Assembly: GCF_004745825.1 (NCBI RefSeq)
Contig: NZ_SRLA01000003.1
Span: 310,001 to 374,000, forward strand
Direction: 5' to 3'
Length of the DNA stretch: 64,000 nucleotides
Source: Hymenobacter fodinae
GTDB lineage: Bacteria; Bacteroidota; Bacteroidia; Cytophagales; Hymenobacteraceae
The translations under genes were made by a program, and so were the position numbers. This document shows, piece after piece, positions 34,869-41,746 of the stretch. The notes below the pieces were generated by a model. That model ran no database searches. It was not told the origin of the DNA and was given only the letters and a program-made list of their open reading frames with translations. The stretch's first letter is position 1, and every line of letters begins with the position of its first letter.

Positions 34869-35552
34869 ATGAGCGGTATAAGCCAGCACTTTGCATTATT
34901 GCTTGCCTTAGGGGCCCTCCTGAGCCTGCGGCCAGCCCCCTCTCGGCTGCCCACGCCGCCTGTTGCTGCTTCGCTGCGGCCCATTGCCCTACCCGTTGCC
35001 CAGCCCACTCGTGAAACTATCGTTCGGGTGGGGGTGATAGAGCCTATTTACACACTGCCTCTACTCACTCCCACGCATGGTTGGGCCAGGCAAGTGTTTT
35101 TCTCTGATGGCGACTATGTCCGGCGCCGGCAGATTCTGCTTAAGCTCATGTCGAATGCGGAGTACTCCAGCCAGTTCAACCGCAGCTACGTGCTGGCCCC
35201 GCGCACAGGCTTTGTTGAGCAGAAAAACGCCACCGTTGGCGGACACCTGAAGGCCGGCGCCCGAGTAGCTACCCTGCTGGATGTTTCGCAGGTGAAGGTA
35301 GTAGTAGCAGTTCCTGCCCGCACCGGACGAGCCCTGAAACTGTGCGACCAAGTGCCCGTGCGTATTGCGGAGCTGCCCGGCCGCCACTTTACGGGCGTGG
35401 TTGACTATTTACAGCGCCCAACTGCTGGGCACTCCTCCTACCTGGTCACCGTAACGGTGCGCAACCACGTTGCCCCGCTCATTCGGCCCCGCATGCACGC
35501 CCACGTCCAGCTCCCCGCCCGCCGCTTCCCGGCGCTACTGGCTAAGGACTAG
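34869..35552 (+). CDS. Orphan membrane-fusion-protein-like (HlyD/RND adaptor) protein
   Basis: 227 aa with an N-terminal hydrophobic segment (ISQHFALLLALGALLSL). A short lipoyl-like half (GWARQVFFSDGDYVRRRQILLKLMS) runs into the second half (YVLAPRTGFVEQKNATVGGHLKAGARVATLLDVSQVKVVVAVP) with almost no hairpin between them, so the coiled coil that normally contacts the outer-membrane channel is missing. No permease or TolC gene accompanies it. It is followed 80 bp later by the outer-membrane barrel gene, and the AT-rich region upstream probably holds its promoter. Confidence 0.7.
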   Translation: MSGISQHFALLLALGALLSLRPAPSRLPTPPVAASLRPIALPVAQPTRETIVRVGVIEPIYTLPLLTPTHGWARQVFFSDGDYVRRRQILLKLMSNAEYSSQFNRSYVLAPRTGFVEQKNATVGGHLKAGARVATLLDVSQVKVVVAVPARTGRALKLCDQVPVRIAELPGRHFTGVVDYLQRPTAGHSSYLVTVTVRNHVAPLIRPRMHAHVQLPARRFPALLAKD

Positions 35553-35632
35553 GCTGGTGCCCAACTGGCCTAGCACCCCGTCAGCAAGGCGTAGCGCTCT
35601 TCTACTCATTCGTCACACTATCTCGCTTCTCG

Positions 35633-38272
35633 ATGATGAGACTGATACTTATTGCTATTATTTCTGGGTTAGCTTGCCCCATGCTGCGGGTGCAGGCGCA
35701 AAGCACCGTGGCCAGGGTGCAGGAAACTATTAAGCCCACCCCGCCACCCTTCGCTGAGCAAACGAGCGTAGTGGTAAAGGCCAGTCAGCAATACAGCGCA
35801 GGACCCGTGAAAACCTGGCTGCTAGGCCACAACTACCGCCGTGAGTGGGAGCAGCCCGTGCGGGTACCGGTGCTCAACCTGGGTACCGCCCAGGGTGGCC
35901 TACGCCCGCTGAAGCAAGGCGGCGGCAAGCAAACCAAGTCGTTGCGGCTGCGGGCAGCTAACGGGCGGGAGTACGTGGTGCGCTCCATCGAGAAAAACAC
36001 CGAGCAGGTGCTTAGCGCTGAGCTGCGCAACACTCTTGCGGCCCGCGTAGTGCAAGACCAGGTATCGGCGGCCCACCCCTACGCGGCCCTCACCATTCCG
36101 CCGCTGGCGGAAGCAGTGGGCGTTGGCCACACCAACCCCGAGCTGGTGTACGTGCCCGACGATGAGCGCCTGGGTGAGTTCCGGGCGGACTTTGCCAATA
36201 CCCTGGCCATTCTGGAGGAGCGCGACCCGCAGGTACCTAGTTCCTTTACGGGCAAGGTGCTGGAGAAAAACTATAGCACTGAGCAAGCCCTGGCCCTGCT
36301 CCGCGCCGACGCCCGCAACCGTGTGGATGAGCGGGAACTGGTGCGTGCCCGCCTGTTTGATGTGCTGATTGCCGACTTCGACCGCCACGAAGACCAGTGG
36401 CGCTGGATGGCCTACACCCAGCCCGAGGGTGGCCTGCTGCTGCGCGCCGTACCCCGCGACCGTGACCAGGCATTCTTCGTCAACCAAGGAGTGCTGCCCA
36501 ATATTGCCAGCCGCAACTGGGCCGTGCCTGCCGTGCAGGGGTTTGATGGCACCATGCGCAACGTGAACACCTTCATGTTTAGCGCCCGCTACTTCGACCG
36601 CTCTTTCCTGACGCAAGCCACTCTCGACGACTGGGTGAAGGTAGCCCAGGACATGCAGGCCCGCCTGACCGACGAGGTGCTGACCGCCGCCATCCACCGC
36701 CTGCCCGACTCAGTCTACCAATTTTCCGGCCCCGCCATTATTGCCAAGCTACAGTCGAACCGCGCGGCGCTGCCCGCCTACGCCGAGCAGTACTACCGCT
36801 TCCTGGCCCGGCAGGTAGATGTAACTGGCAGCGACCAAGCGGAATATTTCCAGATTGTGCGCCTCGATGACCAGCATACCCGAGTACGGATGTATGCCCT
36901 AACAGCCACTGGTGAGCCCGCCGCCACGCCGCTCTACAACCGCACTTTCCTGACTTCTGAAACCGATGAGGTGCGCCTGTACGGCTATGGTGGCAACGAC
37001 CGCATGGATGTCAACGGCACCGCTCAGGAGGGCATTATGGTGCGCCTGATTGGGGGTGAGGGTAACGACGTGCTCGTGGATAAGTCAAGGGTGGCGGGGG
37101 CCCGCCGCTACACGGTGGTGTACGACACGCCCACCGGCAACGAGTTGGCCCTGGGCCCGGAGAGTCGCAACCGCACCTCCTCCGACTCCTTGGTAAATCA
37201 GCATAACCGGCAGGCCTACCGCTACCCGTACGTGGGGCCGTTGCTGCCCCTGGCCTTCAACCCCGACGATGGTCTGTTCATAGGCCTAGGTGTAGAATTC
37301 CGTACGCCGGGGTTTCGGCGGGTGCCGTGGGCCTCGGTGCACCGCCTGCAGGCCAACGTGGCGCTGGGCACCGCCGCGTACAGCTTCCGCTACACCGGCG
37401 AGCTAAACCACGTGGTGGGAAACCTCGATCTACTCCTGCGTGCCGATCTGCAGGCCCCGAACTACGTGCGCAACTTCTTCGGCTACGGCAACGAGAGCGA
37501 GTATGAGCAGAGCCGGGGCATTGGCTACTACCGGGTACGGTACAACAATGTGGTGCTGCAGGCTTTGGCGCGGCGCCGCCTGGGTTTGCACAACCAGTTG
37601 TATGCTGGGCCAGTCTACCAACGCGTGCGCGTGAAACACTCGCCCGGTCGCTTTATTGATCAGGTAGAAGATGAGTTGGAAGGCGTAGCGCCCTTGTTTG
37701 AGCCTCGCCACTTCGCCGGCTTGCGCCTAGGCCACACCTTCGATACGCGCAACAACGACTGGCGCCCTACCAAGGGCGTGCTCTGGCGCACCGAGTACAC
37801 CAACCTGCGCGCCGTAAATGCCCGGGCTCGCACCGTCTCGCAGCTTATCTCCGAAGCCTCAGGTTACTGGACGCCTGCCGCCACCCCCGGCCTCACGCTA
37901 GCGGGCCGGGTAGGCGGCGTGCTCAACTTCAGCAACTTCGAGTTTTACCAAGCCGCCACGCTGGGCGGCCTCTCCAACCTGCGCGGCTACCGGCGCACCC
38001 GTTTCGCGGGCGAAAACAGCCTGTACAACAACCTGGAATTTCGGCTCTACGTCGGCACCCTCAACACGCTGCTAGTGAGCACCAAAGTGGGGCTAGTGGG
38101 CTTCCATGATATCGGCCGGGTGTGGATTGACAACGAGCACTCCGACACCTGGCACACGGGCTACGGGGGCGGCCTCTGGCTTGAGCCCTTCCGGCGAGTA
38201 GTACTGATGGCTACCTACAATATGTCGCGCGAGGATAGGCTACCCGTGGCCCGGTTGGGCTTTCAGTTTTGA
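35633..38272 (+). CDS. Omp85/BamA-like outer-membrane barrel fused to an N-terminal kinase-like domain
   Basis: 879 aa with a signal peptide (about residues 1-22). Residues about 60-420 form a conserved soluble domain. It has YVVRSIEK (R117, K121, possible ATP-site Lys), RARLFDVLIADFDRHEDQWRW (D250-R251-H252) and VPRDRDQAFF (D276, D278). The spacing recalls the catalytic and metal-binding loops of CotH/HipA/FAM20-type atypical kinases. A Gly-Asp-rich stretch follows (YGYGGNDRMDVNG, IGGEGNDVLVD), resembling a calcium beta-roll. The C-terminal 330 residues are a surface-antigen (Omp85) barrel with LRGYRRTRFAG at 783-793, the hallmark loop-6 motif, and a terminal Phe. The barrel and signal peptide are seen directly; kinase activity is inference. 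Related Bacteroidota proteins often carry a metallophosphoesterase at the N terminus, which is absent here. Confidence 0.8.
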   Translation: MMRLILIAIISGLACPMLRVQAQSTVARVQETIKPTPPPFAEQTSVVVKASQQYSAGPVKTWLLGHNYRREWEQPVRVPVLNLGTAQGGLRPLKQGGGKQTKSLRLRAANGREYVVRSIEKNTEQVLSAELRNTLAARVVQDQVSAAHPYAALTIPPLAEAVGVGHTNPELVYVPDDERLGEFRADFANTLAILEERDPQVPSSFTGKVLEKNYSTEQALALLRADARNRVDERELVRARLFDVLIADFDRHEDQWRWMAYTQPEGGLLLRAVPRDRDQAFFVNQGVLPNIASRNWAVPAVQGFDGTMRNVNTFMFSARYFDRSFLTQATLDDWVKVAQDMQARLTDEVLTAAIHRLPDSVYQFSGPAIIAKLQSNRAALPAYAEQYYRFLARQVDVTGSDQAEYFQIVRLDDQHTRVRMYALTATGEPAATPLYNRTFLTSETDEVRLYGYGGNDRMDVNGTAQEGIMVRLIGGEGNDVLVDKSRVAGARRYTVVYDTPTGNELALGPESRNRTSSDSLVNQHNRQAYRYPYVGPLLPLAFNPDDGLFIGLGVEFRTPGFRRVPWASVHRLQANVALGTAAYSFRYTGELNHVVGNLDLLLRADLQAPNYVRNFFGYGNESEYEQSRGIGYYRVRYNNVVLQALARRRLGLHNQLYAGPVYQRVRVKHSPGRFIDQVEDELEGVAPLFEPRHFAGLRLGHTFDTRNNDWRPTKGVLWRTEYTNLRAVNARARTVSQLISEASGYWTPAATPGLTLAGRVGGVLNFSNFEFYQAATLGGLSNLRGYRRTRFAGENSLYNNLEFRLYVGTLNTLLVSTKVGLVGFHDIGRVWIDNEHSDTWHTGYGGGLWLEPFRRVVLMATYNMSREDRLPVARLGFQF

Positions 38273-38321
38273 CGAGGACTTGCGCAACCAAGTGTGGCCT
38301 TGCCCCGAACACAACAGCACG

Positions 38322-38414
38322 TCATCCTGACAAAAGGAAGGATCTTCTAACGCTAAAACGGGCTCCTAGGCCAGTCGTTCAAACGTGAAAAGATCCTTCC
38401 TTTTGTCAGGATGA
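38322..38414. repeat. REP-like inverted repeat (family 2)
   Basis: Perfect 25-bp arms at 38322-38346 and 38390-38414. The outer half begins TCATCCTGACAAAAGGAAGG, and the loop holds CCTAGGCC. The core GTCATCCTGA...GGATCTT is a repeat type widespread in Bacteroidota intergenic DNA. It lies between converging genes and could also end transcription. Confidence 0.85.
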
Positions 38415-38455
38415 GTGCGGGTTTATGCCAGTTGATGCGCTAGGCCTATCAACCT

Positions 38456-39289
38456 CTACCCTACCACGAAGGTGCGCATGCTCATGCCCCCGAAGCTTAC
38501 TTCCTCGAAGGCGTGACGGATATCGTCGTCAGCTTCGGCGAGGGCTAGGCTGTAGAGCATGGGAATGTAATGGTCGGGGGTAGGCACGGAGAGCGGGCCG
38601 CTGGCACCGGCTTGCTGATAGTGCGCCAGCGCGTGCAGGTCGCGCTGATTGATTTTGGCTTTGGCCCACTCATCAAACTCCACGGCCCAGGCGTGAGGGC
38701 TCGCATCGTTTTGCATGAAGTTGGGCATGCTCTGGCGCAGGTTGTGCACAATGTTGCCGCTGCCCAGAATCAGCACGCCACGGCGGCGCAGAAACTGCAG
38801 CTGCTTCGAGAGCTCGGCGTGGTACGCGAGGGGCTTGTAGTAGTTGATGCTCAGCTGGAATACTGGGATATCAGCCTCGGGGAAGATGTGGTGCAGCACC
38901 GTCCAAGTGCCGTGGTCGAGGCCCCACTCGTCACTGGGGTGCGCATCGGGCAGGGCGGCTAGCACCTCTTGGGCCACATCGGGGGCACCGGGCGCGGGAT
39001 ACTGCATGTCAAACAACTCCTGCGGAAAGCCCCCGAAGTCGTGGATGGTTTCGGGCCGCTCATTTACGGCCACAAAGGTGCCCCGCGTGAGCCAGTGCGC
39101 CGATACTACCAGCACCGCCCGTGGCGGCTGCAGATTCCGAATGTCCTGGCCTAGCTGGTGCAGGGTTTGGGTGAAGGGGTTATCGGCCAGCGCATTCATG
39201 GGCGAGCCGTGGCCTACGAAGAGCACAGGCATCTTGGCGGTTTGCTGGAAGCCGCTGGCGGTTTTATGGAGGTCTTGCAGGGAGTTCAT
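38456..39289 (-). CDS. ygiD: Class III extradiol dioxygenase, YgiD/DODA family
   Basis: 277 aa from the ATG at 39289 (the TTG 27 bp upstream is less likely). Motifs are MPVLFVGHGSPMNALADNPF, AVLVVSAHWLTRG, IHDFGGFPQELFDMQYPAPG, WGLDHGTWTVLHHIFPEADIPV, GVLILGSGNIVHNLR and TPDHYIPMLY. The His residues in GHG, SAHW, LDHG and PDHY are the metal ligands and catalytic residues of the YgiD/LigB fold. E. coli YgiD opens the ring of L-DOPA; the substrate here may be another catechol. It is a cytosolic single-gene unit. Confidence 0.9.
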   Translation of the reverse strand: MNSLQDLHKTASGFQQTAKMPVLFVGHGSPMNALADNPFTQTLHQLGQDIRNLQPPRAVLVVSAHWLTRGTFVAVNERPETIHDFGGFPQELFDMQYPAPGAPDVAQEVLAALPDAHPSDEWGLDHGTWTVLHHIFPEADIPVFQLSINYYKPLAYHAELSKQLQFLRRRGVLILGSGNIVHNLRQSMPNFMQNDASPHAWAVEFDEWAKAKINQRDLHALAHYQQAGASGPLSVPTPDHYIPMLYSLALAEADDDIRHAFEEVSFGGMSMRTFVVG

Positions 39290-39491
39290 AGCAGTAGCAA
39301 AAGGCAGCACCGCCAAGGCATTAAGGAAGACTTAACGGTGCATCTGGTCCTTGATTTCTATAGAACAAAAATACCCCGCTTAGAGTGACGAGGCCTTGAT
39401 GTAGGATAAGAAATAGAGGCGAAGCAATGAGTGAAGCTATATTGCGGTTTATACTTCTCAGCGAATATTATCGTCTCGACACACAGCATCA

Positions 39492-39665
39492 ATGGCAATT
39501 GTCAAAGTACTAGTAGGTCATGAGTTTTATCTATATATGAATGGCAGGCTCATTTACAAAAAGTGGCTTAAGCAACGCTATTCCAAAGTGTTTGATGTGA
39601 TGGCGTATGATAAATTCACCTTGGTGAGCATCACCGATAAGGGTATTACCAAGCGTCCTTTATAA
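39492..39665 (+). CDS. Small hypothetical protein (57 aa)
   Basis: Short AT-richer ORF starting MAIVKVLVGHEFYLYMNGRL and ending in TDKGITKRPL. It has a beta-strand-rich hydrophobic/charged pattern and no signal peptide. I do not recognise a family. The coding case rests on an ATG start, an intact frame, and a position 18 bp before the GNAT gene on the same strand. It could be a leader or a small partner of that enzyme. Confidence 0.45.
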   Translation: MAIVKVLVGHEFYLYMNGRLIYKKWLKQRYSKVFDVMAYDKFTLVSITDKGITKRPL

Positions 39666-39683
39666 TTATTATTCCTATCCACC

Positions 39684-40250
39684 ATGCAACTCCTAGTAGC
39701 CGACTTAGCCGACATTGACGGTGTCTTAACCCTTCACCGGAAGTACCAGATTGATACGATCCAGGAGGGAGATAAAAAGGACGGCTTTGTTACCACCTCC
39801 TTTACCCGAGAGCAGCTAACCAAGCTAATTCAGGAAGAGCAGGGCTTATTCATTGCTAAACACGAGGGCGCGGTAGTGGCCTACGTGATGTCGGCGTCAT
39901 GGCAGTTTTGGGCGGCGTGGCCAATTTTCGCCCGCATGATAGCCGACCTGCCCCAGCTAGAGTACGCGGGTCACCAATTGAGCACGGAGAACTCCTACCA
40001 ATACGGCCCGGTGTGCGTGGATAAGGCGTACCGGGGCAGCGGCTTGCTGGAGCGGATATTTGATTTCGCCCGCGAGAAAATGGCCGACCGGTACCCCGTA
40101 CTGGTCACGTTTATTAACCAGATCAACACCCGCTCTTACGCGGCTCACACTCAAAAGCTAGGCCTAGAGGTCATTGCCGAGTTTGACTTCAACAACAACC
40201 ACTACCTCGAACTGGCCTACGACACATCAAAAAGCCTGCGCTTGCCCTAA
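39684..40250 (+). CDS. GNAT-family N-acetyltransferase
   Basis: 188 aa, cytosolic. The acetyl-CoA binding motif A is at about residues 113-130 (YGPVCVDKAYRGSGLLERIFDFAREKM, with R-G-S-G), preceded by the beta4 strand and followed by motif B (FINQINTRSYAAHTQKLGLEVIAEFDF). The acceptor is unknown; the N-terminal half (LADLADIDGVLTLHRKY) is typical of amine or amino-acid acetylating branches. It may be co-transcribed with the 57-aa ORF upstream. Confidence 0.88.
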   Translation: MQLLVADLADIDGVLTLHRKYQIDTIQEGDKKDGFVTTSFTREQLTKLIQEEQGLFIAKHEGAVVAYVMSASWQFWAAWPIFARMIADLPQLEYAGHQLSTENSYQYGPVCVDKAYRGSGLLERIFDFAREKMADRYPVLVTFINQINTRSYAAHTQKLGLEVIAEFDFNNNHYLELAYDTSKSLRLP

Positions 40251-40326
40251 TGTATGAGTAGGACGCACTACGTAAGACCGGCCACACTGGCCTAGAAGTG
40301 TGTACCCACGAAGGCAGCGGAACCGC

Positions 40327-40370
40327 TAGCCCGCCATGCTTTGACCAGCTCAACATGACGGGCTATATTT
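40327..40370. terminator. Hairpin between converging GNAT and LacI genes
   Basis: TAGCCCGCCATG pairs with CATGACGGGCTA (11 of 12) and is followed on the + strand by TATTTTCC. It probably ends transcription of the GNAT gene. Confidence 0.6.
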
Positions 40371-40432
40371 TCCTTAGGCTCTGATGTGGACACTTAGCTT
40401 AGCCTATAACCTCAAGGCCTTTATCGATTTCC

Positions 40433-41467
40433 TCACCCCACAGCAGGGCGCTGAGACGACTTCCGCACTTTAATGGTGGCATCGAGCACCAGATGATGAT
40501 GCTCCCGAGGTTGCTCATTGCGGAGCTGCTGAATTTCGCGCAGCAGCAGGTCACTGGCCCGCCGACCGATATCGTAGCCGGGCTGGGCTACCGAGCTAAC
40601 ACTGGGCTCTACTAGCTGGCACACGGCCCAGTCGCTGAAGCCAATTACGGCCATATCCTGGGGCACCCGCCAGCCGGCTTCGCGCAGGGCCGTCATGGCG
40701 CCAATAGCCACTGAATCGGTGACGGAAAACAGCGCATCGGGCGGTTCAGGCAGCGCCATAAACTGCTGAGCAAAGGCGGCCCCCTCGGCGTGCGTAACGG
40801 CATGGCATTCGGCTACATATTCGGCCCGGAACGGCAGGTCATAGGCAGCCAGGGCGGCACGGTAACCAGCATACCGCTGGCGAGTATTCTCGGGGTGAGG
40901 CGGCCCTTTTATGTGCGCCACCCGGGTGTAGCCCTGCTCCAGCAAGTGCGTAACAGCATCGTAAGCCCCCTGGAAATCGTTGGTGACTACCGTGCTGGCA
41001 TCTAGGCCAGTGCTGATTTTATCGAACAGCACAACCGGCAGATCATACTCCTGGAGGGCGCGCAGGTGGCCTACATCTACAGTTTCATTGGAGAGACACA
41101 CCAGCAGCCCATCAACGCCAGTAGCCAGCAGCATCTGCGTGACCATGATTTCCTTTTCGTAGCTCTCATTGCTCTGGCTCAGCAGCACATGGTACCCCTG
41201 TGCTTCCACTACGTCAATTATTCCACTGATAACATCGGAGAAGAACGGGTGCACAATGTCGGGCACCACTACGCCCACTACTTTATAAGCCTTCTGGCGC
41301 AGCTTCACGGCTAACGGGTGCGGCGAATAGTGTAAACGCTCAGCCGTAGCCAGCACGGTTTGCTTCGTAGTGGGGCTGATATCGGGGTAGTTTTTCAGGG
41401 CCCGCGATACGGTAGCCACGGTTACGCCCAGGGTCTGGGCAATGTCGCGTAGAGTAGCTCTTTTCAT
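40433..41467 (-). CDS. LacI-family transcriptional regulator
   Basis: 344 aa from the ATG at 41467. The helix-turn-helix is at residues 3-25 (ATLRDIAQTLGVTVATVSRALKNYPDIS), followed by the hinge and the periplasmic-binding-protein-like sensor domain (VVGVVVPDIVHPFFSDVISGI, GYTRVAHIKGPP, DALFSVTDSVAIGAMTAL, AVIGFSDWAVCQLVEPSVSSV). It is divergent from susC across a 279-bp region that contains an 11-bp-arm inverted repeat, its likely operator. It probably represses the sugar locus until the inducer (a sugar or sugar phosphate) is present. Confidence 0.93.
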   Translation of the reverse strand: MKRATLRDIAQTLGVTVATVSRALKNYPDISPTTKQTVLATAERLHYSPHPLAVKLRQKAYKVVGVVVPDIVHPFFSDVISGIIDVVEAQGYHVLLSQSNESYEKEIMVTQMLLATGVDGLLVCLSNETVDVGHLRALQEYDLPVVLFDKISTGLDASTVVTNDFQGAYDAVTHLLEQGYTRVAHIKGPPHPENTRQRYAGYRAALAAYDLPFRAEYVAECHAVTHAEGAAFAQQFMALPEPPDALFSVTDSVAIGAMTALREAGWRVPQDMAVIGFSDWAVCQLVEPSVSSVAQPGYDIGRRASDLLLREIQQLRNEQPREHHHLVLDATIKVRKSSQRPAVG

Positions 41468-41612
41468 GTGGGAATTGTAGGAAGGGACAAGTGCGGAGCG
41501 GATCAGGTAAGAACACAAGCCTGTGTTCTCAAACCAGTCAGGATGCTGAATAAGCAGTTACCGACGATAATCAATCAAAATTTCTACTGCCTCTCAAAAA
41601 AATATCACTGTT

Positions 41613-41640
41613 CCGAAATCGGTTACGGTACCGATTTCGG
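41613..41640. promoter_or_regulatory. Probable LacI operator of the sugar locus
   Basis: CCGAAATCGGT-N6-ACCGATTTCGG is a perfect 11-bp inverted repeat with spacer TACGGT, between lacI-type gene and susC. It is about 107 bp before susC and 146 bp before the regulator start, so it could control both. No second copy was seen in the locus. Confidence 0.7.
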
Positions 41641-41746
41641 TTTAAAGTACGAACTTTTCGGGAGCTTATACTCTGGTTTTGTTGATGTTAAAGCTGCACA
41701 TTGAGTCAGAATAGCAGTTTTATTCCCACCAAAACCCCACTCTATT

